This document shows positions 9,445-17,935 of a stretch of 64,000 nucleotides of DNA, piece by piece. The stretch lies in the NCBI RefSeq assembly GCF_030719215.1, contig NZ_CP120983.1, forward strand, positions 6,882,001 through 6,946,000, given 5' to 3'. The notes below the pieces were generated by a model. It searched no databases. It saw nothing but the letters and a program-made list of their open reading frames with translations, and was not told the DNA's origin. Made by a program: the position numbers and the translations under genes. Source of the stretch: Streptomyces sp. Alt3 (GTDB lineage: Bacteria > Actinomycetota > Actinomycetes > Streptomycetales > Streptomycetaceae). Position 1 is the stretch's first letter; each line of letters opens with the position of its first letter.

Positions 9445-11361
9445 GTGGCAGCGCAACCGGGGGGGTACTACGGTGTGCCTCTTGAGCGGAGCGACTACCT
9501 TAAACTCGACCCGCACAAGAACAGTTGTACCCCCGAGGGATTCCCCGAGTGGCTGGCGACCTTCGGCGAAGGGAAGCGGCTGGCGGTCGACCTCTTCTCG
9601 GGTGCCGGCGGTCTGACCTTCGGTCTGGAGAAGGCCGGATGGACCGTTGCAGCCGCCGTCGACTTCGACGAACGCGCACTGGAGACACACGCGGCGAACT
9701 TCCCCGGCATGAGTCTCCACATGGACCTCGGGGATCCCTCGGAGCGTGACCGGCTCGTGGAACTGGTGGGACCGGCGAAGATCGACCTGGTAGCCGGCGG
9801 CCCCCCGTGCCAGCCGTTCAGCAGGGCGGGTCGCAGCAAGATCCGCCATCTCGTCAAGAAGCACAATCGTGATCCGCTGGATCGACGCAAGGAACTCTGG
9901 GTTGCCTACCTGGACGTGGTCAAGAGACTCCGCCCGCGCGTAGTGCTCATGGAGAACGTGCCTGACATGGGCCTCGGTGACGACTTCTTCGTCATCCGCT
10001 TGATCGAGGACGAGCTGGAGGAGCTGGGGTACGCGACCCAGGTCCGGCTCGTGGACGCCTGGAACTACGGCGTGCCGCAGCACCGCAAGCGCCTGATACT
10101 GCTGGCGCGGAACGACGTGGACAGTTTTGCCTGGCGTGATCCTGACGCGAAGCGGACCAGTCTGCGGGACGCCATCGGCGATCTCCCGAAGCTTGACGTC
10201 GTGCCGTTGGAACGCGTCGGAAGTCGCAAACTCGACTACCGCTCACCGAGGCAGCCGTCTGCCTTCGCGAAGACCATGAGGGAGGGCGCCGAGAAGGGCT
10301 TGGTCTGGGACCACATGACGCGGAGGGTCCGGGAGGACGACTTCGAGATCTTCACCGAGATGGACTCCAAGACCCTGTACTCGGAGATCGACGAGGGGCT
10401 GCGTCGGTACAAGGCCAACCACTTCACGGACAAGTACAAGAAGCTCGACTGGGCCGACCTCAGCCGGACCATCACAGCTCACATCGCCAAGGACGGTTAC
10501 TGGTACATCCACCCTGACCAGTCGCGCACGCTCACCGTGCGTGAGGCGGCCCGCCTCCAGACGTTCCCCGACCGGTTCCGGTTCGCAGGCACGCGCAGTG
10601 ACGCGTTCCGCCAGATCGGCAACGCGGTACCCCCCCTGCTGGGCGAGGCTGCGGCCGAGGTCCTCAAGCCGCTCGAAGGAGTGCAGTCGCCCTCTGACGG
10701 ACTGCGACCGCACTGGCGGGAGGTGCGGCAGACGCTCACTGACTGGGCGGACCGGAGGCGTGGCGGAGTCGACTGGTACCAACTACCCGGAGCGAAGCCC
10801 GTCGTACTCCACGCCGCGGTGATGGCAGTGGTGTCGATGTCGAAGATGAAGCCCACGGTGTTGGCAGGGCTGATGGCAACCGTCCGGAAGGCGAAGCGGC
10901 TCACGTCGCCGGTCTTCGGGAGGCTGGTCGAGGCGGCACCCACCGATGCTGTCAGAGCCCGGATCGATCGGTTGGCGCCCCTCGTGGACCAGCCCCTGAT
11001 CTGGAACAAGCCCGAGTCCGTACTCGACAAACTGGCGTTGAAGCCCAGTGAGGAAGCGCTCTACCGGCTGCTGAGTGGTGATGACCTCATGCTGGTCGGC
11101 CACGGAACCCTGCGGGTGGCCGCGAGGCTGAACAACACGGAGGTGGACCGCAACCGGCTGAGTGACGGACGGGTTCACCTGGTGAAACTCGTCGGAGCGG
11201 GCGACGACGCGCCTCTCCGCATGGCGGCCCTGCGGCTCATCGGCGCGGAGCTGTGCAGGGAGAAGCAGCCAGTCTGCTCCGAGTGCCCCCTTGCCGCGTA
11301 CTGCCCGCGCAAGGACGTCCTGTCCGATGACCTCTTCACCCTCGTGGGCACGGAGGACTAG
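9445..11361 (+). CDS. cytosine-C5 DNA methyltransferase with endonuclease-III-like Fe-S tail
   Basis: A protein of 638 residues from GTG 9445, seven bases after GGAGG. It transfers a methyl group from S-adenosylmethionine to cytosine C5 in DNA. The conserved motifs are in order: I DLFSGAGGLTFG near 49, catalytic PCQ in GGPPCQPFS near 118, VI ENVPDMG near 171, VIII QHRKRL near 212 and X QIGNAVPP near 394. About 200 further residues end in C-x6-C-x2-C-x5-C (CREKQPVCSECPLAAYC), the spacing of the endonuclease III/MutY [4Fe-4S] cluster. Just ahead, LVGHGTLRVAARL lines up with the glycosylase VDTH-x-R segment but has Gly where the catalytic Asp should be. The gene is probably the modification arm of the neighbouring MORC/Z1 system. 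Confidence 0.9.
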   Translation: MAAQPGGYYGVPLERSDYLKLDPHKNSCTPEGFPEWLATFGEGKRLAVDLFSGAGGLTFGLEKAGWTVAAAVDFDERALETHAANFPGMSLHMDLGDPSERDRLVELVGPAKIDLVAGGPPCQPFSRAGRSKIRHLVKKHNRDPLDRRKELWVAYLDVVKRLRPRVVLMENVPDMGLGDDFFVIRLIEDELEELGYATQVRLVDAWNYGVPQHRKRLILLARNDVDSFAWRDPDAKRTSLRDAIGDLPKLDVVPLERVGSRKLDYRSPRQPSAFAKTMREGAEKGLVWDHMTRRVREDDFEIFTEMDSKTLYSEIDEGLRRYKANHFTDKYKKLDWADLSRTITAHIAKDGYWYIHPDQSRTLTVREAARLQTFPDRFRFAGTRSDAFRQIGNAVPPLLGEAAAEVLKPLEGVQSPSDGLRPHWREVRQTLTDWADRRRGGVDWYQLPGAKPVVLHAAVMAVVSMSKMKPTVLAGLMATVRKAKRLTSPVFGRLVEAAPTDAVRARIDRLAPLVDQPLIWNKPESVLDKLALKPSEEALYRLLSGDDLMLVGHGTLRVAARLNNTEVDRNRLSDGRVHLVKLVGAGDDAPLRMAALRLIGAELCREKQPVCSECPLAAYCPRKDVLSDDLFTLVGTED

Positions 11362-11803
11362 GAACGGGGGGCTCCGGTACCCGGTGCGTCGCCGACGCCA
11401 CACGTTGCGCTGCGGCGTCGGCGTCACGGCGGATCTCGCACTCCCAGACCCTGACCACGACCCACCCCGCAGCCTGTACGGCCTCGGTGTTCCGCAGGTC
11501 CCGCGCGGCGTTCGCCGCGATCTTCTCCGACCACAGACGTGCGTTCGGGCCCTGGAACCGGCGGGGTCCGTGTTCCGGGCACCCGTGCCAGAAGCAACCG
11601 TCGACGAAGACCGCGACCCGGTGCTTCGGCAGTACGAAGTCCGCCGTGCACCGGGTCGCGACCTTCCGGTGCAGGCGGAACCTCAACCCGAGCCGGTGCA
11701 CGGCGCTCCGCAGGGATCGTTCCGGAGCCGTGTCTCGGATCCTGCGTCCGTGAAGGTGCTCGCCCTCGTGGGTACTCACCCATTCGTCACCCGTGTTCGT
11801 CAC
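11336..11803 (-). CDS. vsr: Vsr (very-short-patch repair) DNA mismatch endonuclease
   Basis: A protein of 155 residues starting at GTG 11803, with GGAGAGAAG directly ahead. Vsr nicks T:G mismatches left when 5-methylcytosine deaminates and so usually travels with a cytosine-C5 methyltransferase. Seen here: LRSAVHRLGLRFRLHRK, ADFVLPKHRVAVFVDG with the catalytic Asp, CFWHGCPEHG with the active-site/zinc His and Cys, and GWVVVRVWECEI. All of these are family hallmarks at the usual length. Its 3' end overlaps the 3' end of the methyltransferase gene by 26 bases on the opposite strand. In MORC/Z1-linked systems Vsr-fold enzymes have also been proposed as restriction nucleases, so the role could be repair or cleavage. 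Confidence 0.9.
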   Translation of the reverse strand: MTNTGDEWVSTHEGEHLHGRRIRDTAPERSLRSAVHRLGLRFRLHRKVATRCTADFVLPKHRVAVFVDGCFWHGCPEHGPRRFQGPNARLWSEKIAANAARDLRNTEAVQAAGWVVVRVWECEIRRDADAAAQRVASATHRVPEPPVPSPPCPRG

Positions 11804-11856
11804 CTTCTCTCCGGCGGTTCCTCGTCCTACGCTTCCACGATGGCAGACTGGGGGCC

Positions 11857-12045
11857 ATGATCCGAGAACCGGCAGAACTGCGAGTCGACGACAGCGGACG
11901 GGTCGAGATCCCGCTGGGCCTCCTGGCTGAAGCCGGCATCAGCCCCGGCACCGAGTTGCTCGCGTTCAGCGACGGCGACGGACGTATCGTGCTCCGGCGA
12001 GCCGAGGACGCGGTCCGCGACCTCCTCGAAGATGGTCGGCTCTAG
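11857..12045 (+). CDS. AbrB/MazE-fold DNA-binding protein
   Basis: A protein of 62 residues from ATG 11857. The sequence ELRVDDSGRVEIPLGLLAEAGISPGTEL followed by GRIVLRRAEDAV fits the swapped-hairpin AbrB/MazE/SpoVT domain, used by transition-state regulators and by antitoxins. It is divergent from vsr with a 53-base gap and converges on the AIPR gene with 40 bases between stops. No toxin-like partner lies beside it on the same strand. It may regulate vsr or the island, or be an orphan antitoxin; none of this is shown by the sequence. The frame is open further left, inside vsr antisense, but only this part looks like protein. Confidence 0.65.
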   Translation: MIREPAELRVDDSGRVEIPLGLLAEAGISPGTELLAFSDGDGRIVLRRAEDAVRDLLEDGRL

Positions 12046-12085
12046 CGTTTCCCAGTGCGCCGCGCAGGAGCCGTCAGGCGCCCCG

Positions 12086-14080
12086 CTACGCTGACGCCGG
12101 ACGAAACCCTAGGCGCAGAGCCTCACGCCGTACGTGCAGGGCCTGGACCGCCTGGGAGACGGGGATCAGCTCGCCGGTGTCGAGTCGCTTGGCGACCGTG
12201 AACGCCAGCTGGCGTTCGGGAAGTTCGAGGTTCCCGGTCTCCTTGGCCCACTGTCCGATAGCGTCCCACTCCTCTACTGCGATGCTTTCGACCTCGTCCA
12301 CGGCCTCGTCCCCGTCGACGGGCTGGGCTGCCATCTCGACCGGCTGCTCCAGCAGTTCGTCAGCCAGTGTCTCCGGCACCGTCCAGTGCACCCGCGAGAC
12401 GGCATCCCAGCACGCGGACTGCTTCGCCCACTCACCGACGTGCCTGTTCGCGGCGACCACGACGCGCTTGACCCGGGGGCACAGTTCGTCCAGTGCCGCC
12501 CTGAGGGCCGGCGTGACGTCCTGCTCCCGCCAGATGCGGTCCAGGTCGATCCGCCGGTCTGTCTCGAGGGAGAGACGGGCCATCGTGTAGGTGGTGACCA
12601 GACTCTTATGGCTACCCGCCCCGTGCTCGGCCGCAGCCCTGTCGACGGCCTTGAACAACAGGGCCATGGCGATCACGCGCTGGCAGTACCTGAGGTCGAC
12701 GGTCGGGGTGGACTCCTCGACACGGATCATGAACTCGGCGAAGTTCTTCTGTGCGCCCCGGCTGACGTAGTAGGGCAACTGTTCCCAGGAGTGGACGTAC
12801 TTCGCGAGGTCGGACTTGCTGAACTTCTGCCGGGTGGGGCACAGCACCTTGAACCTGCGTTGCGCCACAGGGCTGGTGGCCTTCGACAGCTCGTCGGCGT
12901 ACTGGCCCCGTGCGCGTTCGTAGAACCAGCGGGTCTCCTGGCTGCTTCCGTCCGCCGCGGGAGCCCAGAGCGTCCGGGTGATCCGTTCGAAGGCGACGTG
13001 GAACTCGTGGTTGGAGCTGAAGTCGACTAGGGAGACCCTGTTCTGTGTGTTCGAGAACCGGGAGATCTTCGGAACGATCTCCGCGAGGTGCTCGGGCCTG
13101 ACCATGGTGAGCTTCATCTGGACGCGCACCTGTGAGAGGTCGCCCTTCGCACCGACGAGCACGTGGTGGAGGGAGGCCGTGGTCTGACCGCCGTTGACGA
13201 TCTGCAGGCCGCGCATCTCCCTGATGGCCACGTACTCCCCGTCCTCGTTCTCGACGAAGTCGACGTGGGACGCCGTGGCGGTGATGCCGTTGTTGTAGGC
13301 CAGGAAACGGGCCGGTGCCTTGAGCAGGGTGTCCTTGATGCCGCGGTTGACCGCGCCGCGCGTCTGCAGGAAGGCGCGGACGTTGAGCTCCAGCAGTCTG
13401 GTCCTGTGTTCGTCGTACAGCTCGGCGAGCCTCTGGCCCGGAACGACCGCGAGAACCACCGAGTGGTTCGGCTCCGAGCTCGGAGCCGAGAGGCAGGGCA
13501 GAGGGGGATCGAAGCTGACCACGATGGGCTCTCCGATCATCCCGGACGTCGCCTGACGGTGTAGACGGCTCAGATCCCATATCTCGTGGGTGACCGGGAT
13601 GCCGCCCAGTTCCGTCGGCGCCGGAGCAGCCGACGTGCTCACCCGGTTGCTCAGCAGGAAGAGCCGGATCCTCGGAACGTCGGCGAGCGCCTTCTCCACG
13701 GCCTCGCACATGTCACGGACGTCGGAGTGCTCGTCGAGGTTCGGCCGTATGCTTCCGCACCGGCGGGCGAACGTCAGCAGGCGCCTGAACAGCTTCTCCG
13801 ACTCCGCCTTGGTGAGCCTGTCCTCCCACTGGGTCAGCCTGAAGTCGGTGATGAACAGGTCGAGACTTCCGTGGGCCTCGCCCAGGCCGTATCCGTACAC
13901 CTCGACACCGTGGGCCTTGTGGTAGGCGGTGAAGGTGTTCGACACCACGCCGGCCTGCTCGAGGTCCTCCAGCACCCGGCGGGTGAACGTCCCCGGAATG
14001 GAGGTCTGCTCCGCCTCCGCGGTGGCCTGTGTGTCGGCGATGAGCGTGCGGGCGAAGTCGTTCAGCTCGAGCTCAGCCAT
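12086..14080 (-). CDS. AIPR (abortive infection phage resistance) family protein
   Basis: A protein of 664 residues. The start is taken as ATG 14080 (MAELELNDF), with GAGGAA five bases ahead; it overlaps the preceding gene by 8 bases. The AIPR signature is clear: LKAPARFLAYNNGITATA near 260 and LQIVNGGQTTASLH near 298. The family was defined in conserved operons next to restriction-modification genes, and some members act in abortive infection; its biochemical role is not settled. It is the last gene of the MORC-Z1-PD-(D/E)XK-AIPR operon. The C-terminal third (about 500-664) has an acidic stretch and no recognised domain. Confidence 0.88.
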   Translation of the reverse strand: MAELELNDFARTLIADTQATAEAEQTSIPGTFTRRVLEDLEQAGVVSNTFTAYHKAHGVEVYGYGLGEAHGSLDLFITDFRLTQWEDRLTKAESEKLFRRLLTFARRCGSIRPNLDEHSDVRDMCEAVEKALADVPRIRLFLLSNRVSTSAAPAPTELGGIPVTHEIWDLSRLHRQATSGMIGEPIVVSFDPPLPCLSAPSSEPNHSVVLAVVPGQRLAELYDEHRTRLLELNVRAFLQTRGAVNRGIKDTLLKAPARFLAYNNGITATASHVDFVENEDGEYVAIREMRGLQIVNGGQTTASLHHVLVGAKGDLSQVRVQMKLTMVRPEHLAEIVPKISRFSNTQNRVSLVDFSSNHEFHVAFERITRTLWAPAADGSSQETRWFYERARGQYADELSKATSPVAQRRFKVLCPTRQKFSKSDLAKYVHSWEQLPYYVSRGAQKNFAEFMIRVEESTPTVDLRYCQRVIAMALLFKAVDRAAAEHGAGSHKSLVTTYTMARLSLETDRRIDLDRIWREQDVTPALRAALDELCPRVKRVVVAANRHVGEWAKQSACWDAVSRVHWTVPETLADELLEQPVEMAAQPVDGDEAVDEVESIAVEEWDAIGQWAKETGNLELPERQLAFTVAKRLDTGELIPVSQAVQALHVRREALRLGFRPASA

Positions 14081-15083
14081 CGGTTCCTCTGATAAAGGCA
14101 GTGACCTGGTCAGTCGTGACACGGTAGTCGTCGAGCGCGGACGTGCTGATGTTGTAGGTGCAGTCGCCCACTCCGGCAGGAAGCGTCGACTCGATCAGCC
14201 GGGGGAAGCCCTCACGGACCTCCCAGGTCCGGGTCTGGCGGAGGGTGTAGCGGGGTTCGTCGTAGAGATCCCTGTGTCCCGGCAGGTAGCCGACCTGTAT
14301 CAGCAGGCTGTCGAGGTGTGACCTGGCTTCGGGGTTGGTGAGCCGGTGACGGATACGGTCCACCAGAGCGTTCAGGCTCTCTCCCGTGCCTCCGCGCCGC
14401 TCGTCGACGGATATCAGGCTGAGGAGCAGGGCCGGCGTGCCCGTACTGTCGAGCTGCCGCTCACTCGCCACCCGAACGGTGCGCGGGTTCTTCGCGGTGG
14501 TCGTCTTCACCTCGACGGCCACGTCGGGGAGCTGGAAGTCCTGGTTGCTTCCACCGGGCCCGGTCCATGCCTGGACTCCCGAGGTCTGGGCCGCGGACGG
14601 CAGCACGTACTCGTTCAGGAAGTACAACTCGCCGAACAGTCCTCGTCGGGTGTCGGCGGTGAGACCGTTCTTGCCGACCGCCCGCAGGAGTTGCTGCCAG
14701 GAGCTGAACCGCCGCACGGCTGCCTCGAGGGCGGTCTCCGTGGTGGGCGCGTCCTTCACCGCGGACGCGATGTCCGAGACGAGCGGGGTGAACACCTCCC
14801 GCAGCTCGTCAGCAGTGAGGGACACCTGCAGCTCGTACTCGTGACGTGACTGGGCCGTGATGCACAGGTCGAGACCCGCCGTCCGCGGAAGCTCCCCGAC
14901 CGACCGGACGATGCCGTCGGCAGCCCGGGCGTCAGCCTTGAGGAGCAACATCCGCCGGCGTCCCGGGTGGGTGACGGACACGTGGATGTCGTGCGGCGAC
15001 TCGGGGTACACGCGACGGGTCGACCTGCCCTGACCGGCCTGGGGCTCCTCCAACTCGAGCCAGAGTTCCTCGTCGATGTTCAC
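14073..15083 (-). CDS. PD-(D/E)XK motif protein (DUF4420 type)
   Basis: A protein of 336 residues from GTG 15083, whose GTGA overlaps the Z1 gene's stop. The nuclease core is readable: GLFGELYFLNEY supplies the first acid, then W-x-GP...NQDFQLPDVAVEVKT supplies D...E-x-K. This is the pattern of PD-(D/E)XK endonucleases and of the family seen beside Z1 and AIPR genes. It is probably the restriction nuclease of the operon, cleaving unmodified or invading DNA. The residues look complete, so an active enzyme is plausible. Four- and eight-base overlaps with both neighbours imply translational coupling. Confidence 0.85.
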   Translation of the reverse strand: MNIDEELWLELEEPQAGQGRSTRRVYPESPHDIHVSVTHPGRRRMLLLKADARAADGIVRSVGELPRTAGLDLCITAQSRHEYELQVSLTADELREVFTPLVSDIASAVKDAPTTETALEAAVRRFSSWQQLLRAVGKNGLTADTRRGLFGELYFLNEYVLPSAAQTSGVQAWTGPGGSNQDFQLPDVAVEVKTTTAKNPRTVRVASERQLDSTGTPALLLSLISVDERRGGTGESLNALVDRIRHRLTNPEARSHLDSLLIQVGYLPGHRDLYDEPRYTLRQTRTWEVREGFPRLIESTLPAGVGDCTYNISTSALDDYRVTTDQVTAFIRGTDG

Positions 15084-17935
15084 TCGTCCTCGTCCTCCGC
15101 CTCGTCCATCTCCATGTCCTGCTTCCACCAGATGTCGTTGACGACGTACTCCGTCTTGCTCTGGTACTGGGAGAACGGGAAGCTCACCGCGAACCCCACC
15201 AGCGGCGTCGAGGCGCCGAGAGTGCTGGAGGCCGGCGGGGTGATCGGATAGACCAGCAGCAGGGGCTGGTCGGTGCGCCGCTGATCCCGCAGGGGGCGTC
15301 CCGTCGGGACCTTCGGGTCGCGTGGCTCGCCGTTGCGGTTCGTCTTGCCCTCGGCTGCCTTCCTGACCGCAGCGAGAGCCCTTGTCTTCTGTCCCTCGTC
15401 CAGGTCGGTGCTCTCGTCCAGGGGGCTGAGGACGCGCTTGATCGTGTAGCGGACGTCCGCCGTGGGATTGGGGTTCTTCCGCGTCACCAGACCGATGTTG
15501 TGGCCTGCGATGTCGACCGGGTGCTCGGCGGGGGACTTGCTGACGAGACGGACGGTCCAGTTGCCCAGTTCTCCGTACCGTGCGCTCTGGCGGATGTACG
15601 CGGCGATGAACGCCGGCCGCACCCGATGTGCCTTTCGGTCCGTCACGTAGGCGTCGAAGAAGCCCGCAGCGACCTCCTCGGGTGGCACGTTCTCCCAGAT
15701 GACGCTGCCGCTGTCTTCGTCGACGGTAGGGATGCCGAGGTTCGTCAGGCTTCTGGCGAAGGTGTTCAGTGTGTCGAAGTTGTGCCGGACGACGTCCTTG
15801 TGCAGGTTGAAGATCGTGGTCTCGGCGATCTCTCCGGAGTAGCTGAGCCGGACCCGGATCTTCTTCCGCATCTTGTTGGCCGCGGTGATGCCGAGGCCCA
15901 GGGACGAGGTCCTGACCTTCAGACCGAATTCCCGAGGAGTGAGACCCAGCGCGGCCATCTCCTCGATGTCCCGTCGAAGTTCGTCGGTGGCCGCTGTGAT
16001 CTCTGCGTAGGCTCCGACGAGCTGGGGCGTCGTGTACAGACGGCAGAGGTCCTCGTAGCCGGGCCGGTAGCCGAACCAGCGGCCCATCTGCAGAAGGGTG
16101 TCGTACGTCTTCGAGAACCGAAGGTAGTAGCTGACGGACAGGCCTTCGAGCGTCAGCCCGCGGGACAGTTTCTCGCCGCCGATGGCGATCACGGAGAGGC
16201 CGTTCTTGCGGTTCTCGTAGTACTCGAGCACGTCGCGGGCGGTTCCATTCACGGCTTTCACCGAGATCTTGCGGAGTGCGGGGAGGAGTTGTTCGCTAAC
16301 CTCGCTCCACTCGAGACGTTCGGCCTCGTCAGCGGGGAAGTGCCTGGTGGAGGGGACGAAGTCGCGCTCCCACTGCTGGCGCAACTCCTCCGTACAGTTG
16401 GCTGCGGCGCTTCCGTACCGGTCTCGGAGGCTGTCGACCAGAAGGCGCACGTAGGTGTCCACCTGCTCGCGCACGTGCCCCTGCACTGCGGTGAAGCGGG
16501 TGACATGTACGAGCATCGAGTTGTGCACTGTGACCTGGCCGCGCGCACGGCGCGCAGCGCACGTGAGGACGAACGAGCGGACTGCCGTCCTGAGAGAAGC
16601 GGGCAGGGTGTCCGTCGGCACGTGGCTGGACTTGTGCTTGTTGGGCATCCAGGCGTCTGTGTCTCTGATCCGCTCCACGAGTGGCAGGGGTTCCACGTCG
16701 TCCTCGTCCTCGTCATCGGTGCGAAGACCGAAGAGCCGCTCCGGGCCGAGGTAGTTGGACGGGGCGCGGAGGGCGCGGATGAAACTTGAAGGGAACAGGT
16801 CGCTCCCCAGCTCGTCGTGGTCGGCGTCGGGGTCGATGTAGATGTTGGCGAACGGGGTCGCGGTGTAGCCGACGTACGACGTTTTATCGAAGCTGTTGAC
16901 CAGCTGCCGGATCGCGGCGTTGATCTTCGAAGGGTCGGTGTCAGGATCCTTCGAGGTGTTGATGGAGGCGTTGTCCGCCTCGTCGTCGATCACGAAAAGA
17001 GGAATGTCGCGGACGATCTTCCGGCCGGTCGCGGGGTCCTCCTCACCGTGGACCTCGGTGACCCAGGTGCGGAGGTAGTCGATGATCCGCCGGTGCTTCT
17101 TGACCACCAGAACGATGGGGAAGCTGCCGATCGGGAGGTTTGCCTTTGACGCCGTCTTGCGGTCGAAATCCCCCTTCTCGGCGCTGTTCGTCAGGGACGC
17201 CGCAGGGAGCTTCTTCACATGGGACATCGCCCCGACGCCGATCTTGTAGTTGGCGCCCTCCTGATCGGACCTGAGCTGGTACTGGGAGTCAAACCCCAGG
17301 AGCCCCTCGTCGATGCGCAGTTGGGTCTGGCTCCGTAGGTCATTGTGGATGCCGGCGAAGACGACGATGAGGCGGTAGCCGGCGTCTGCTGCTTTCGAGG
17401 CGAGTCCGATGTAGTCGCCGGTCTTGCCGGACTGCACTTGCCCGATCACCAGGCCGGTACGGTGCCACTCCCCGGGGCGGCGGGGGTCCTCGAGTTCCCC
17501 CAGGACCTCGTCAGTGCTCTGGTCGAGCCGTGACACGACACGGGGTGGAAGTTTCCGGACGCTCTGCAGGTAGCGCTTGTAGCGGTCCCAGAAGTCCCAT
17601 GGGCGGTCGTTCTTCGCGTCGGCCAGCCACGCCAGGTGGCCCTCGTCGTTGTGCAGGGCAGAGGAGGACTCCTGAAAGACGGAGGTCATTGCTTCCAGCG
17701 CCTTGGTCAGCTGCTGTCGATCAATACTCAAGCCTTGGGCGGTCATCACACTGAGGGCCGTGTTGACGGCGAGTTCCACCTCGTCCGGAGTGGCCTGGTG
17801 GTCGGCGGGCAGGAAAAGAAGTGCTGCCTGCGTGGCCTTGGCAAGGGCGTCATCAGGGGTAGGACTCACGGGGACCTCCGGGCCGACGAATCTGACGCTG
17901 CGTAGATTAGAGGTGGGTACGGACAGTGCGGTCAC
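15080..17935 (-). CDS. Z1-domain superfamily-2 ATPase/helicase
   Basis: A protein of 951 residues; the GTG at 17935 overlaps the MORC-like gene's TGA by four bases, which decides the start. Walker A is GQVQSGKTGDY near residue 163, and motif II is VIDDEADNASIN near 315. The Z1 signature GGEKLSRGLTLEGLSV followed by LLQMGRWFGYR lies near 585-625. Z1 proteins are DNA-dependent ATPases found with MORC-like ATPases, AIPR proteins and methyltransferases in predicted restriction-modification loci. It probably supplies DNA translocation or unwinding. The C-terminal 200 residues are poorly conserved to the eye, ending in an acidic tail (EMDEAEDEDE). Confidence 0.9.
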   Translation of the reverse strand: MTALSVPTSNLRSVRFVGPEVPVSPTPDDALAKATQAALLFLPADHQATPDEVELAVNTALSVMTAQGLSIDRQQLTKALEAMTSVFQESSSALHNDEGHLAWLADAKNDRPWDFWDRYKRYLQSVRKLPPRVVSRLDQSTDEVLGELEDPRRPGEWHRTGLVIGQVQSGKTGDYIGLASKAADAGYRLIVVFAGIHNDLRSQTQLRIDEGLLGFDSQYQLRSDQEGANYKIGVGAMSHVKKLPAASLTNSAEKGDFDRKTASKANLPIGSFPIVLVVKKHRRIIDYLRTWVTEVHGEEDPATGRKIVRDIPLFVIDDEADNASINTSKDPDTDPSKINAAIRQLVNSFDKTSYVGYTATPFANIYIDPDADHDELGSDLFPSSFIRALRAPSNYLGPERLFGLRTDDEDEDDVEPLPLVERIRDTDAWMPNKHKSSHVPTDTLPASLRTAVRSFVLTCAARRARGQVTVHNSMLVHVTRFTAVQGHVREQVDTYVRLLVDSLRDRYGSAAANCTEELRQQWERDFVPSTRHFPADEAERLEWSEVSEQLLPALRKISVKAVNGTARDVLEYYENRKNGLSVIAIGGEKLSRGLTLEGLSVSYYLRFSKTYDTLLQMGRWFGYRPGYEDLCRLYTTPQLVGAYAEITAATDELRRDIEEMAALGLTPREFGLKVRTSSLGLGITAANKMRKKIRVRLSYSGEIAETTIFNLHKDVVRHNFDTLNTFARSLTNLGIPTVDEDSGSVIWENVPPEEVAAGFFDAYVTDRKAHRVRPAFIAAYIRQSARYGELGNWTVRLVSKSPAEHPVDIAGHNIGLVTRKNPNPTADVRYTIKRVLSPLDESTDLDEGQKTRALAAVRKAAEGKTNRNGEPRDPKVPTGRPLRDQRRTDQPLLLVYPITPPASSTLGASTPLVGFAVSFPFSQYQSKTEYVVNDIWWKQDMEMDEAEDEDE

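Noticed and set aside
9174..9485. 103-codon plus-strand frame upstream of the methyltransferase
   Set aside because: Runs into the methyltransferase start in another frame, with no ribosome site and non-protein-like content.
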